Both the position numbers and the translations under genes were made by a program. From the NCBI RefSeq assembly GCF_003346865.1, contig NZ_QDKL01000002.1:434001-498000 (forward strand): a stretch of 64,000 nucleotides of DNA, written 5' to 3'. Origin of the DNA: Halobacteriovorax vibrionivorans. Its GTDB lineage: Bacteria > Bdellovibrionota > Bacteriovoracia > Bacteriovoracales > Bacteriovoracaceae. The notes under the pieces were generated by a model that was given only the letters and a program-made list of their open reading frames with translations, was not told the DNA's origin and did not search any database. Positions 1 through 9,139 of the stretch are shown here, in pieces; within the stretch, counting starts at the first letter, position 1, and each line of letters opens with the position of its first letter.

Positions 1-2
1 CT

Positions 3-602
3 TTAGAGATGACTATTTTGATCGATATAGTCCACGATTTTACTGAGTTCAATATAAAGAGTTGACTCAACTTTCTCCTGCCCTACACCAGCGGCGAAGT
101 GGAATCCAGCAAAACCAAGTTGCTTTGCTGCTTCAACTTCATCAAAAGCTTCAGAAATATAAAGGCTTGGATGGCGACCAGTTTCGTCTAGCGCCTTATT
201 AAATATGTATGGCGCGGGCTTTAGCTCATCATTACTCATTGGAATGTAAACCTTATGAAAGATAGTAAGGTCAAATTGGTCTTGATCATTCCAATGGGCC
301 TTTACATATTGATTGAGTGACTCAATTTTCTGATCGTAGGTTTCACCAAATGACTCAGGAATATTAGAAATAATAGCAACCTTAATACCCATTTCTTTTA
401 AGGAGCGTATATACTCCAAAGCACCAGGATAATAGTGATAATTCCCACTTTCTTTTGTGTTAACTATCGTATCCCCAAGGTCGAAGAAAACCCATCTTTC
501 AGTTGTGGTGGTTTCTTGTGAATCAGAGGCAAAGTAGCCAATGGCCGCACATGAGATAATTGTAAAAAGAGAAAATAGAGTGATTTTTAGATTCTTTTTC
601 AT
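3..602 (-). CDS. HAD-superfamily hydrolase, predicted lipoprotein
   Basis: The protein opens with a short basic stretch, a hydrophobic segment and a lipobox-like ISC, so it is probably exported and lipidated. The remainder is a small HAD fold: motif I reads FFDLGDT (nucleophile Asp present, the usual second Asp replaced by Gly), motif II is the Ser of ISN, motif III the Lys of ELKP, and motif IV an acidic SEAFDEVEAA segment. Substrate is unknown; family members are mostly phosphatases. I use the ATG at 602 because it begins the signal peptide; a TTG five codons upstream (617) is possible. No strong ribosome site precedes either. The Gly in motif I may alter the chemistry. Confidence 0.75.
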   Translation of the reverse strand: MKKNLKITLFSLFTIISCAAIGYFASDSQETTTTERWVFFDLGDTIVNTKESGNYHYYPGALEYIRSLKEMGIKVAIISNIPESFGETYDQKIESLNQYVKAHWNDQDQFDLTIFHKVYIPMSNDELKPAPYIFNKALDETGRHPSLYISEAFDEVEAAKQLGFAGFHFAAGVGQEKVESTLYIELSKIVDYIDQNSHL

Positions 603-658
603 AATTAATTTTATCAAATCTACTTAATCTGTTCATGATATAGATCAGTAATATAAAT

Positions 659-940
659 TTAAATAAGAAATTCTAATAAAGAGTTTAATTCAATAAGAGT
701 CGCATCAGAATCAAGACTCCAACTCTCTTTACTCTTTTCCATACGATCTTTTAATTCTTGGGCCTTTTTCTTAATTTTAAAAGTCTCGCCCTCTGATACA
801 GAGTCCACCATACGCCATTTAAGCTCATCAAGAATATAATAGTAAGTCATTGGGCCTTCATCTCTGTCTAACTCCTGGTCAATAACAGTCATAAAGTCCC
901 ACCAATCATTCTTGCGATATCTTCTTGAGCTTGAATACAT
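659..940 (-). CDS. Hypothetical small acidic/basic helical protein
   Basis: A 93-residue protein with no family I recognise. It is rich in Asp, Glu, Lys and Arg, has no signal peptide or membrane segment, and looks mostly helical. The ATG is preceded by an AAGGA ribosome site four bases upstream, which supports it as a real gene. It is transcribed toward the HAD lipoprotein gene after a gap of 56 bp, so the two could share a transcript. Confidence 0.6.
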   Translation of the reverse strand: MYSSSRRYRKNDWWDFMTVIDQELDRDEGPMTYYYILDELKWRMVDSVSEGETFKIKKKAQELKDRMEKSKESWSLDSDATLIELNSLLEFLI

Positions 941-1016
941 ACTTATCCTTCTATTAATCTAGAAAATTTTACATTTTCCCTCTACGGAACTTAATTTTCT
1001 CGCTAGGTTCTCATTT

Positions 1017-2027
1017 ATGCACCTACTAATGCCAAAAGATAACACCTGGAAAAAGTTCCTCAGAGATGAGGTCATGGATGAATTTTCCATCAAGAAGTCT
1101 CAAATCACAAGTCCTGATGGGCTACCGATTTTAGAAATTGATGAAAAAACACCATTAAGAAAGAGCTATCTTGGTCTTGCTCTGGACATTTTACCAGAAA
1201 CCCAAACTATTCCAGCTGGAAGCATTGGAGAACAGAGCTCTTTGATAGTTAATCTTTTAAAGAAGAGTAATATTTCACAAACAGCCTATCAAGTCTTTAG
1301 TATTTCTAATAAGTACGGAGTCGTAACCAGTGGCCGCAGTGAGTTATTATCTCAAAAACTTGCTAAGAATTTAAGAAAAGAAGGAATAAAGAGAGGAAAG
1401 TTTCATTTCAAAGACTGCCCACTTATTAAGGCCTGTATTTATCCTGATCGAAGCATCAAGATTTCAATTCTCGATAAAGTAAAAAGGCAAGAATATGATC
1501 ATCTTCTTAGTCCATTCCCAGGTGGCTACACAACGATTACCGATGATAAGCAGGCACCATCAAGAGCATTTAAAAAACTTGTAGAAGCGCAACTCGTACT
1601 TGGAAATGAAATAAAAGAAGATGAAACATTAGTAGATCTTGGAGCATGTCCAGGAGGATGGAGTTACGTCGCCCTCAATCAAGGAGCACAAGTCACATCA
1701 ATTGATCGCTCTCCCCTAAGAGAAGACCTTATGCCAAAAGTGAACTTCAGCGCAGAAGATGCTTTCAAGTTTATGACTGAGGATGGTTTTGATTGGGTGG
1801 TTTCAGATATAATTTGTACTCCAGATAGAATTCTTGAATTAATAGAAACTTGGGCCACACCTCAAAAATGCAAAAACTTTGTCTTTACCATTAAGTTTAA
1901 AGGAAGTGACAGCTACGATATTCTCCAAAGCTTTAAAAAGAAATTACATAGCCTTGATTACGACTGTATTTTGAGACAGCTAAATGTAAATAAGAATGAA
2001 GTTATGGTTATGGGAACTCGAATCTAG
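1017..2027 (+). CDS. rlmM: RlmM-like 23S rRNA 2'-O-ribose methyltransferase
   Basis: The C-terminal half is an FtsJ/RrmJ-type class I methyltransferase. It has the SAM-binding motif VDLGACPGGWSY, a preceding APSRAFKKLVEA segment matching the RlmM pattern, a catalytic Asp in VVSDI, a Lys in FTIKFKG and a Glu in NKNEVMV, i.e. the K-D-K-E tetrad. The N-terminal part is compatible with a divergent THUMP-like RNA-binding region. E. coli RlmM modifies C2498 of 23S rRNA and is about 366 residues; this one is 336. The cytoplasmic role is inferred from the family. The start is the first ATG; another ATG four codons later is possible because no clear ribosome site is seen. Confidence 0.8.
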   Translation: MHLLMPKDNTWKKFLRDEVMDEFSIKKSQITSPDGLPILEIDEKTPLRKSYLGLALDILPETQTIPAGSIGEQSSLIVNLLKKSNISQTAYQVFSISNKYGVVTSGRSELLSQKLAKNLRKEGIKRGKFHFKDCPLIKACIYPDRSIKISILDKVKRQEYDHLLSPFPGGYTTITDDKQAPSRAFKKLVEAQLVLGNEIKEDETLVDLGACPGGWSYVALNQGAQVTSIDRSPLREDLMPKVNFSAEDAFKFMTEDGFDWVVSDIICTPDRILELIETWATPQKCKNFVFTIKFKGSDSYDILQSFKKKLHSLDYDCILRQLNVNKNEVMVMGTRI

Positions 2028-2028
2028 A

Positions 2029-2064
2029 CTCCCTTGATTTCGTGAGAGGGTGAAATCAAGGGAG
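2029..2064. terminator. 13-bp perfect hairpin between convergent genes
   Basis: CTCCCTTGATTTC at 2029-2041 is exactly complementary to GAAATCAAGGGAG at 2052-2064, with a 10-base loop. It begins one base after the rlmM-like stop codon and lies 30 bp before the stop of the convergent DUF2202 gene. No T-run follows on either strand, so it is not a classical intrinsic terminator, but its position suggests bidirectional termination or 3'-end protection. Confidence 0.55.
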
Positions 2065-2094
2065 CTAGGATGTCAACGAACACAATATGCTGAA

Positions 2095-2547
2095 TCATTC
2101 AGCACACCTTTGAAAAGCTGGTAAATGACGATTTTGACTAACCCACTGTAAATTTTCAAATACTGCAATCAGATCAGGGTCATCGGCCAATTCAAAAATC
2201 TTATTATATAATTCAGCATTGGCCATCTCTCCTATAATTGCGACTTCACAGGCTTGTTGAATTGAATCATACCCAGGAACTCTCCCGTAGTATGAATCGT
2301 CTGGCACATCGACTCCATATTTTGCAAAGAAAGGAATTAGTGCATCAATATGTCTTTGTTCTGAATAAATAATTTTTGAAAATGGGCGAACTCTACCGAA
2401 GTCATCCAAAACTCTAGAATAAATTGCACGTGCCTTATACTCGTCATCGAGTGCCATCATTAATGCCCTAACGTTATCAGCTTGGGCAAGGGAGAAGGAA
2501 GCAAAAAGCAAACTGAACATAAATACGAAAACATTCAACTTTTTCAT
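2095..2547 (-). CDS. Secreted DUF2202 ferritin-like protein
   Basis: After a signal peptide ending near SLAQA the protein matches the DUF2202 ferritin-like family. Features are a DDEYKARAIY helix with a candidate metal Glu, an EQRHIDAL helix (ExxH), a GEMANAELYNKIF helix and the terminal SQNRHLPAFQRC signature. The fold suggests a four-helix diiron protein, but no activity is established for the family. The ATG at 2547 is chosen because a GGAGG ribosome site sits 8 bases upstream; a TTG at 2562 would place the ribosome site inside the gene. Location is periplasmic or secreted. Confidence 0.82.
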   Translation of the reverse strand: MKKLNVFVFMFSLLFASFSLAQADNVRALMMALDDEYKARAIYSRVLDDFGRVRPFSKIIYSEQRHIDALIPFFAKYGVDVPDDSYYGRVPGYDSIQQACEVAIIGEMANAELYNKIFELADDPDLIAVFENLQWVSQNRHLPAFQRCAE

Positions 2548-2642
2548 GACCGAGACCTCCAAAAGGTATCCTCTTCCTCACTATTAAGATGATAGCAGTT
2601 TGATGAATGTCAATGGTGTGAAATTTGTAAAACTAAACTTTA

Positions 2643-2843
2643 TTATCGTAAGAGTTTACATTTTACTGAGTATTTAATCTTTTCAAAACCTTCAGCACCA
2701 AACCATTCTACATATTGGCAGTAAATCGTTTCATGCAGTTTTGTGTCTTGATAATTCAAATACAATTCTTCTCCAATTGGTGTGGAGAAGAAAGGTACAA
2801 GAAATATAAATGTTATAATAAGAGTTAAGATGATTTTTAGCAT
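2643..2843 (-). CDS. Small membrane-anchored or secreted hypothetical protein
   Basis: A 66-residue protein with a strongly hydrophobic N-terminus (about residues 3-20) followed by a short Tyr/Lys-rich tail with two Cys. It starts four bases after the stop of the endonuclease I gene and probably shares its transcript. A GGGAAG-like ribosome site overlaps the end of that gene. No family is recognised. The two Cys in the exported tail could form a disulfide. Confidence 0.5.
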   Translation of the reverse strand: MLKIILTLIITFIFLVPFFSTPIGEELYLNYQDTKLHETIYCQYVEWFGAEGFEKIKYSVKCKLLR

Positions 2844-2847
2844 TGGT

Positions 2848-3672
2848 CTATTGAACTTCCCAAATTGCTAAGGCCCACTCAGGATGATCGATGAATGGGT
2901 TTCTGTTTTTCTGATATCGACATGCTTGATCATTTCGATATCTTTCATGCTCACTTACTGGATCTTGCTTATGCCACTTTAAAAGTGTTTTCAAAAACCA
3001 TGTGCTATAAGTCTGATCTCTAGAACCATCTGTCATGTCATTATAACGAAAGCTTGGAATTCGACTTTCATAGCGAACAGCAAAGTAAAGCATTGCTCTA
3101 GCGATATCACCCTTGAACTCATCAATTGGCTCAAACACTGTACGGCGATATGCTGGATCTTTACTTCTTCCAAGTTTTGATCCATTTTCTGAAATCCATC
3201 TTGCTTCACCGACTTCACCAAATGGGTACGAGCTTCTCATTCCATTCACTTTTCCATCTGATGGATAAACATGGAATATATCTGTTTTCATTGGTCTTCT
3301 CTTACCAAAGAGACCTTGTGGAAATAAATGTTCACGATTGTAACAATCACCTTCGTTTCTGTATTGGCCACACTTCTTTTGACCGGCCCTAAACTTATAT
3401 GGATCTCTTCCATTTGGATTTTCAGAATACATATCTAAAATTGTATTATCACCATCATATGTCTTATCACGATCAGATCTCGTATAAGCCTGGTGAAGAT
3501 CATCATAAGAAAGACTACGATGTGTCTTCGTTAGAAGATTAGATAGTTTTGATTTGAACTCATAACCTGAAAGATGGGTTGGAAGTCCTGAGTAGAATTT
3601 ACTTTGATCACAAGTTGCAAAAGTCATTCCTGAAATCAAAATCATTAAAGCCGCGATGTGTGTTTTTTTCAT
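2848..3672 (-). CDS. endA: Secreted endonuclease I (EndA/NucM family)
   Basis: A signal peptide (cleavage near TFA) is followed by a complete endonuclease I domain of the His-Me finger type. The hallmarks are CYNREHLFPQ with the catalytic His, and DIFHVYPSDGKVNGMRSS with the structural and metal-binding residues and conserved Asn. Total length, 274 residues, is close to the family norm. Members degrade DNA in the periplasm or outside the cell. In a predator this would suit prey DNA digestion, which is inference only. The gene heads a two-gene unit with the small downstream membrane protein. Confidence 0.9.
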   Translation of the reverse strand: MKKTHIAALMILISGMTFATCDQSKFYSGLPTHLSGYEFKSKLSNLLTKTHRSLSYDDLHQAYTRSDRDKTYDGDNTILDMYSENPNGRDPYKFRAGQKKCGQYRNEGDCYNREHLFPQGLFGKRRPMKTDIFHVYPSDGKVNGMRSSYPFGEVGEARWISENGSKLGRSKDPAYRRTVFEPIDEFKGDIARAMLYFAVRYESRIPSFRYNDMTDGSRDQTYSTWFLKTLLKWHKQDPVSEHERYRNDQACRYQKNRNPFIDHPEWALAIWEVQ

Positions 3673-3911
3673 GGGAAAATGGTATCGGTCTTAAAACGTT
3701 AAAACAATGCAAAATATGAAAAAAATCTAATTAATAGTATTAGAATGGCCTTATGGCCCTCTATTAAACAGTCTTTAATTCCAATAACTTACATGCGCCT
3801 CGCGCAATTGTTTCGTTTATGAACTATACACTAAATAAAAATAATACAATCTGGCCATGGTCCAGGCCTTTTTCCCTTATATTTAAGAAAACAATAACGA
3901 GAGAGACAACC

Positions 3912-4886
3912 ATGAAGTTTACTAAGCTTGCCTTAGCTTTTTCACTATGTGCAATCAGTACACAGGCCTTTGCAGAAATGACCGATATTGAAAAAGAGCT
4001 ATATGCAGATCGCTCCCATGTGAAAACAAAAATTCAAATGGATAACGATAATCCTTTTTTAAACCTAATGCCTTCACTCTTCTACGTTGATGATGACCAT
4101 GGCTACACACATGGGCTTGGAGCTGAAGTTGAAATATCACCAAGTGCTGACAATGCAATCATTAAAGAAAATGAAACATGGAAGATCGCTCTTTCATCTA
4201 AAATATACACAAAAGATGTCACACCAGAAGGTCAAGACCTCTTTCCAAATGATCCACAAGTATTCAATGAAGTAACAAAGCTTGACATTACTTGGGATGA
4301 TATTCTCGATGCACAGATGTATGACAATAAGAGCTATATCCTAGTTGGTGCTGGGATTGGGAAATTCAATAATAGTGACGATGGTGGTTGGGGTGCTATC
4401 GGTCAGCAAAGAAGATGGCATGTTTATAAGCACAACAACTTAACGCCAGAAACAACTTCCATGTACGATAATCAATTAGGTGACACAAATGATGTCTTTG
4501 TCACGGCCAAAGCAGCAATTGGAAAGGTCGTTAAACTCGATACAAACCAATATGATTGTAAGTGTGAACTAGATCGAATTACATTAGAAACAGGTGTTGA
4601 ACTTGTCAGTATCAGAAAAGGATCTCGTGTCTACTTCTTACTAGAAGCTAATAAAGTTCTAATAGAACGAGGAAGTCATCGTTTTGGAATGGAGTTATCT
4701 TTAGAAGGTAATGCACATGGCGACGGAAACTTTGGAGGTGACGCTTACGGAGGAGTTTTCTACGAATATAAAGGCTTTAGGATTAAGACTGGATTTTCTC
4801 AAGGATATGGAGAAGATAATGAAGAATTCTTTGAATATACTGACGATAATCCAATCTGGATGCTTAGTATTGAACATAGGTTTTAG
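3912..4886 (+). CDS. Outer-membrane beta-barrel protein, possibly LpxR/DUF2219-like
   Basis: The ATG at 3912 begins a clear signal peptide (MKFTKLALAF..., cleavage after AFA). The mature part, about 300 residues, alternates polar and hydrophobic residues with many aromatics and Gly and ends in Phe (SIEHRF), typical of an outer-membrane barrel. A VDDDHGYTHGL segment resembles the Asp-rich 'YTNG' motif of the LpxR/DUF2219 lipid A deacylase family, but I cannot confirm the catalytic residues. The frame is open 31 codons upstream, but that extension would bury the signal peptide. It converges with the arsR-type gene with a 4-bp overlap. Confidence 0.7.
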   Translation: MKFTKLALAFSLCAISTQAFAEMTDIEKELYADRSHVKTKIQMDNDNPFLNLMPSLFYVDDDHGYTHGLGAEVEISPSADNAIIKENETWKIALSSKIYTKDVTPEGQDLFPNDPQVFNEVTKLDITWDDILDAQMYDNKSYILVGAGIGKFNNSDDGGWGAIGQQRRWHVYKHNNLTPETTSMYDNQLGDTNDVFVTAKAAIGKVVKLDTNQYDCKCELDRITLETGVELVSIRKGSRVYFLLEANKVLIERGSHRFGMELSLEGNAHGDGNFGGDAYGGVFYEYKGFRIKTGFSQGYGEDNEEFFEYTDDNPIWMLSIEHRF

Positions 4887-5191
4887 TCACAAGGCAAACA
4901 GCTATTTTTCACAGTCTCAATTAGGCCCGGATATTTCTTTTTAATATCTGGGTTTAAAAAGAGGTACTTCTTTACCCCTTCAGTGCGCTCACAAATAATC
5001 CCAGCTTCAATAAGCTTTTTAACATGATGTGAAAAAGTGGCCTTATTAACACAGTAATCGAACGAGCCGCATGTCATTTCTTTATCACCACAACCTTCTT
5101 CATAAATAATAAGCTGCTTTATGACCCCCATTCTTATAGGGTCACCTAGTGATTTGAATATCTTATCGAGTGTTATTTCTTGTTTTTTCAT
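4883..5191 (-). CDS. ArsR-family transcriptional regulator, Cys-rich
   Basis: A winged-helix ArsR protein: FKSLGDPIRMGVIKQL opens the DNA-binding domain and ATFSHHVKKLIEAG is the recognition helix. It carries five Cys besides a terminal CLPC pair, including a GCGDKEMTCGSFDYC cluster, suggesting thiol or metal sensing. It is divergent from an Old Yellow Enzyme gene and almost certainly controls it and itself. A promoter with TTGAAA (5226-5231) and TAGAAT (5203-5208), spacer 17, on this strand would start transcription only a few bases before the ATG. With no ribosome site visible, the mRNA may be leaderless. Confidence 0.85.
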   Translation of the reverse strand: MKKQEITLDKIFKSLGDPIRMGVIKQLIIYEEGCGDKEMTCGSFDYCVNKATFSHHVKKLIEAGIICERTEGVKKYLFLNPDIKKKYPGLIETVKNSCLPCD

Positions 5192-5192
5192 T

Positions 5193-5262
5193 GTTAGATA
5201 AAATTCTAACAAATTGCTTGATTTTTTTCAAGAGCGGGTCTATTGTTTGATAAATATCTAAC
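5193..5262. promoter_or_regulatory. Divergent promoter region with two matching operators
   Basis: Two near-identical 18-bp palindromes flank the intergenic region: GTTAGATAAAATTCTAAC at 5193-5210 and GTTTGATAAATATCTAAC at 5245-5262. They share 15 of 18 positions and lie 52 bp centre to centre, about five helical turns. The first covers the -10 of the arsR-type gene; the second sits just upstream of the Old Yellow Enzyme start and would cover its transcription start if TTGATT (5218-5223) and TATTGT (5241-5246), spacer 17, are its promoter. They are most simply read as binding sites for the ArsR-type regulator. Confidence 0.7.
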
Positions 5263-5281
5263 TATAATTTTAGGAGTACAT

Positions 5282-6340
5282 ATGCCAGATTTATTTTCCC
5301 CAATAAAATTAGGTCACCTTAAACTAAAGAATCGTATCATCATGGCCCCTCTTACTCGTGCAAGAGCTGGAGTTGAAAGAGTCCCAAATGAACTTATGCT
5401 TGAATACTATACACAAAGAGCAGGAGCTGGGATGATCTTAACTGAGGCCACTGCCATAACAAAAAAAGCTGTTGGGTATGCCAACACACCAGGAATTTGG
5501 TCAAAACAGCAAATTGCCGGCTGGAAGAAAATTACTCAAGCTGTTCAAGAGAAAGGTTCAAAAATCTTTATGCAACTTTGGCATGTTGGTAGAATTTCCC
5601 ATCCAATGTTCTTAGACGGTGAATTACCTGTTGCTCCAAGTGCTATTAGGCCAGAGGGTCACGTCTCACAGGTTAGACCTATCACAAATTTTGAAACACC
5701 AAGAGCATTAGAGACAAAAGAAGTTAAGGCCATCGTCCAAGACTATAAACAAGCGGCCATAAATGCTAAGGAAGCTGGATTTGACGGAGTAGAAATTCAC
5801 GCTGCCAATGGTTACCTAATCGATCAATTCTTACAAGACTCAACAAATAAGAGAGATGATATATATGGAGGCTCAATTGAAAACAGAGTGCGTTTTTTGC
5901 TGGAAATCACAGATGAACTCATTGAAGTATGGGGCGCTGATCGCGTTGGCGTTCACCTTGCTCCTCGTTGCGATAGTCACGACATGGGTGACTCTGATCC
6001 CTTATCACTATTTAGCTATGTTGTAGAAGAACTCAATAAGAGAGACATTGCTTTTGTCTTCACACGTGATCCACTTGATGATGGGAGTCTTTTTCCAGAA
6101 TTAAAGAAACACTTTGATGGTGTCTTTATTGCCAATCAAAAGTTTACAAAAGAAACGGCACAAAAGGCCCTTAATGATGGAATTGCCGATGCTATTTCAT
6201 TTGGTGTTCCATTCATTGCAAATCCTGATTTAGTAGAGCGATTTAAAAAAGATGCTCCTCTTAATGAGCCAGTCTTTGAAACATTCTATGGGCCAGATAA
6301 AGTTGGCTACACAGATTACCCAACACTAGAGGAATTATAA
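5282..6340 (+). CDS. nemA: NADH:flavin oxidoreductase, Old Yellow Enzyme family
   Basis: A full-length FMN-dependent ene-reductase/xenobiotic reductase. Visible signatures are [12 protein letters not shown] at the N-terminus, [12 protein letters not shown], and [16 protein letters not shown] with the His-x2-Asn pair that binds the substrate carbonyl or nitro group, followed by [13 protein letters not shown]. The ATG at 5282 has TAGGAG 6 bases upstream; 13 extra in-frame codons upstream would cover the operator and are rejected. It is translationally coupled (TAATG) to the next flavin-dependent gene. The module probably detoxifies electrophiles such as quinones or nitro compounds; the symbol is by similarity only. 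Confidence 0.85.
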   Translation: MPDLFSPIKLGHLKLKNRIIMAPLTRARAGVERVPNELMLEYYTQRAGAGMILTEATAITKKAVGYANTPGIWSKQQIAGWKKITQAVQEKGSKIFMQLWHVGRISHPMFLDGELPVAPSAIRPEGHVSQVRPITNFETPRALETKEVKAIVQDYKQAAINAKEAGFDGVEIHAANGYLIDQFLQDSTNKRDDIYGGSIENRVRFLLEITDELIEVWGADRVGVHLAPRCDSHDMGDSDPLSLFSYVVEELNKRDIAFVFTRDPLDDGSLFPELKKHFDGVFIANQKFTKETAQKALNDGIADAISFGVPFIANPDLVERFKKDAPLNEPVFETFYGPDKVGYTDYPTLEEL

Positions 6341-7317
6341 TGCAGACAAAGCTATCATTATTAGACTTGGTCTTTGTAAATGAAGGCCAAGAACTAAGCG
6401 ATGCATACAATGATTCTGTTAAGACAGCACAGGCCGTTGAGGAATTTGGATTTAATCGTATTTGGGTTGCTGAACATCACAATATGCCGGCCATTGCCAG
6501 TGCTGCAACTTCTGTTGTTATTGGATTACTTGCTGCCCAAACGAAAAAAATTAGAGTTGGAGCTGGTGGGATTATGCTTCCGAACCACTCTCCCCTAGTT
6601 ATTGCGGAACAATTTGGAACTCTTGAAGCATTATATCCTGGACGAATTGATCTAGGCCTTGGGCGTGCTCCCGGTACTGATCAAATGACTGTTCAAGCCT
6701 TAAGAACTACGGCCCAAAGCTCAAACAACTTTCCTAAAGATGTCGTCGAGCTACAAAGACTCCTTTCAAAAGAAAGTGGTAATGATCCAATTGTGGCCAC
6801 TCCAGGACACGCAAGCGAAGTTCCATTGTGGATTTTAGGTTCAAGCACATTTGGTGCGCAGCTAGCAGCTCATTTAGGTCTTCCTTATGCTTTTGCTTCA
6901 CACTTTGCACCTGATGCTCTTCAAGATGCGCTAGATCTTTATCATGCTGGCTTTGAGCCTTCACCTCAACAAGAAAAACCATATTTTATGTTAGGGGTAA
7001 ATATTATTATCGCTGACACAGACGAAGAAGCACAATTTCTAGCAACAAGCCAACAGCAATCTTTTGCTAACCTTAGACGTGGAGTTAAAAAGAAATTCTC
7101 TCCTCCAATTGAAGATATCAATACTTATTGGTCTCCTGAAGAAGCGATGATGGCAAAGCATATGCTTCACTTCTCTTTTGTTGGATCGAAAGAGACCGTT
7201 AAGAAAAAACTAGAGACTTTTATCACTCGCTATCGACCTGATGAACTGATGGTCGTCACATCAATCTATGATGTTGAAAAACGAATTCGATCTCTTAAGT
7301 ACTTATCTGAGTTATAG
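6340..7317 (+). CDS. Luciferase-like FMN-dependent monooxygenase (YhbW-like)
   Basis: Bacterial luciferase-like (LLM class) TIM-barrel protein of 325 residues, very close in pattern to E. coli Yhb[52 protein letters not shown] and [13 protein letters not shown]. The physiological substrate of this subfamily is not known. The start codon overlaps the stop of the Old Yellow Enzyme gene (TAATG), so the two flavoenzymes are co-translated and share the ArsR-type control. Confidence 0.87.
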   Translation: MQTKLSLLDLVFVNEGQELSDAYNDSVKTAQAVEEFGFNRIWVAEHHNMPAIASAATSVVIGLLAAQTKKIRVGAGGIMLPNHSPLVIAEQFGTLEALYPGRIDLGLGRAPGTDQMTVQALRTTAQSSNNFPKDVVELQRLLSKESGNDPIVATPGHASEVPLWILGSSTFGAQLAAHLGLPYAFASHFAPDALQDALDLYHAGFEPSPQQEKPYFMLGVNIIIADTDEEAQFLATSQQQSFANLRRGVKKKFSPPIEDINTYWSPEEAMMAKHMLHFSFVGSKETVKKKLETFITRYRPDELMVVTSIYDVEKRIRSLKYLSEL

Positions 7318-7324
7318 GGTATAG

Positions 7325-7376
7325 GGTGCCATGCACCTTTTGTTTCGCCACTGCGAAACAAAAGGTGCATGGCACC
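7325..7376. repeat. 24-bp perfect inverted repeat with nested palindromes
   Basis: Arms at 7325-7348 and 7353-7376 are perfectly complementary around a CACT loop. Each arm begins or ends with GGTGCCATGCACC or its complement, itself an interrupted palindrome, so the element can fold as one long hairpin or as two small ones. It lies between the convergent ends of the monooxygenase and dctM genes. No T-run follows on either strand. The architecture recalls REP/RAYT-type dispersed elements. No second copy was noticed in this window. Confidence 0.75.
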
Positions 7377-7397
7377 GCCTTAAAGTAACGCACTTTA

Positions 7398-8678
7398 CTA
7401 TAATAAGTTTGGTAAGAATAAAACAACGGCCGGCCAATACGTCACTAAAAGCAATGTTAGCAGTAAAGCAATAATGAATGGCCAAATCTCTTTAACAAAC
7501 TCACCTATTGTGACACCTGTAATGGAACAAGTCGTAAACATCATGGAGCCAAAAGGGGGCGTTACCCCACCAATCATAATATTAACGATGAGAACCGCGC
7601 CAAAGTGAATTGGATCAATACCAAGCTGAGTCGCCACAGGAACAACAAGTGGCGCAATGATAATGAGAGCAGCACCACCCTCAAGAAACATCCCCATTGC
7701 TAATAAAAGGACATTCATAATAGCAAGCATAACGTATTTATTCTGAGTTAAGCTTAGTAGGACCTCTGTAAGTCGTTGAGGAATCTGTTCCCAATTTAAG
7801 TAATAACCAAATACAGAAGCCGATACAATAATAAGAACAACAGTTCCCGTTCCATAGATTGTATCTTTCATAATAGGGATAAAGTGTTCTTTCTTAAGTT
7901 CCTTATAGATCAAAATACCAATTAGGACAGATGCTAAGACGGCGATTGCTCCCGCTTCCGTTGGAGTGAATAGACCAAATCGTAGTCCTAGAATAACTCC
8001 AAATGGTAGCGCAAGAGACCACATTGAATCAATAAACTGCATGGCAATTTCTTTACTATTTGCTTTTATTTCACGAGTTGGCTTATAGCCACGTTTTTTT
8101 GAGATAATTGCCACTGTGATCATAAGTGCGGCGGCCATAATTAGGCCAGGAGCATAACCAGCAGCAAACATTTTAGCTACTGAAACCTGAGCAATAAGTG
8201 CATATATAATAAGAACAATCCCAGGAGGAATGACTGGTGAGATAGCCGATGAAGCAGCAGTAATCGCAGCAGAGAATGCCTTACTATAGCCACGCTCTTG
8301 CATTTGTGGAACAAGGATCTTACTTTGCATGGCCGCATCAGCATTGGCAGAACCAGATACGCCACCCATAAATGTAGAAAGAACAACATTAACTTGCGCC
8401 ATGCCACCAGTTAGATGACCGGTAAGCACATCGGCCATTTGCATAAGCTTTGCACTAATTCCAGAGTAATTCATAACAGATCCTGCCATGACAAAGAATG
8501 GGATTGCTAAGAGTGGAAATGATGCTGTTGCAGTAATAAACTTTTGTAAGACTAAGTCTGTTGGCATTCCTGCATCCATGAATGTGAAATAGAAAATCGA
8601 TGCGCCAAATAGAGCAAAGGCAATTGGTAAGCTAGAAAAATAAAGAATGAAAACAATTGCTACTGGTAAGTATTCCAT
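7398..8678 (-). CDS. dctM: TRAP transporter large permease subunit
   Basis: A 426-residue integral membrane protein of the DctM family: repeated hydrophobic segments, GVSGSANADAAMQSKILVP and the SSAISPVIPPGIVLIIYA, NIMIGGVTPPFGSMMF and GMFLEGGAALIIIAP signatures of the substrate-conducting subunit. It would import an organic acid using the Na+ gradient with DctP and DctQ. The ATG overlaps the dctQ stop (TAATG), indicating coupled translation. It is the last gene of the dctPQM operon. Substrate cannot be read from the sequence. Confidence 0.93.
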   Translation of the reverse strand: MEYLPVAIVFILYFSSLPIAFALFGASIFYFTFMDAGMPTDLVLQKFITATASFPLLAIPFFVMAGSVMNYSGISAKLMQMADVLTGHLTGGMAQVNVVLSTFMGGVSGSANADAAMQSKILVPQMQERGYSKAFSAAITAASSAISPVIPPGIVLIIYALIAQVSVAKMFAAGYAPGLIMAAALMITVAIISKKRGYKPTREIKANSKEIAMQFIDSMWSLALPFGVILGLRFGLFTPTEAGAIAVLASVLIGILIYKELKKEHFIPIMKDTIYGTGTVVLIIVSASVFGYYLNWEQIPQRLTEVLLSLTQNKYVMLAIMNVLLLAMGMFLEGGAALIIIAPLVVPVATQLGIDPIHFGAVLIVNIMIGGVTPPFGSMMFTTCSITGVTIGEFVKEIWPFIIALLLTLLLVTYWPAVVLFLPNLL

Positions 8679-9139
8679 TATGCTCTCCTCCCCTTTACAT
8701 CTTCAATTAAAAACTTAATGGAGTGAAAAGAGATAAGGCCAAAGCCAAAGATAAGAGCACTATTATAAACAGCTGAACTTATGCCTAGAACAGCAGTTGG
8801 TTTCTTATATGCAATAAATGTAAAGACAATACTTAGATAGAAGATGTAGCCGTTAATCAATATGGTAAGTAAGTGAGCAACAGTTCTAGCAATCTTTTCT
8901 TTTTCTGGTGAGAGTCTTACAATTAAAGCATCAATTCCTATATCCATTTTATTTTTATAGACGGCACTAGCACCAACAAAAACAGACCAAACAAAGCATA
9001 TCGTTGAGACCTCTTCCGCCCAATATATACTGTAATTAAAAAGATATCGTAAGATGACATTCAAAATAACTAAGCAAACCATTATAATAAGAAAGCTTCC
9101 GCTAATAATCTCTTCAAAGTTTTTTAGAAATAATTTCAT
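8678..9139 (-). CDS. dctQ: TRAP transporter small permease subunit
   Basis: A 153-residue four-helix membrane protein of the DctQ type, with the conserved WAEEVSTICFVWSVFVGASA segment in helix 2. It pairs with the large permease. Its start overlaps the dctP stop by four bases (ATGA) and its stop overlaps the dctM start, so all three genes are one transcript. Confidence 0.9.
   Translation of the reverse strand: MKLFLKNFEEIISGSFLIIMVCLVILNVILRYLFNYSIYWAEEVSTICFVWSVFVGASAVYKNKMDIGIDALIVRLSPEKEKIARTVAHLLTILINGYIFYLSIVFTFIAYKKPTAVLGISSAVYNSALIFGFGLISFHSIKFLIEDVKGRRA

Noticed and set aside
3819..3911. N-terminal extension of the outer-membrane barrel gene
   Set aside because: The extra 31 residues precede a standard signal peptide, which must be at the N-terminus to work; ATG at 3912 preferred.
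7325..7376. 24-bp hairpin as a normal intrinsic terminator
   Set aside because: No T-run follows on either strand; kept as a repeat element instead.
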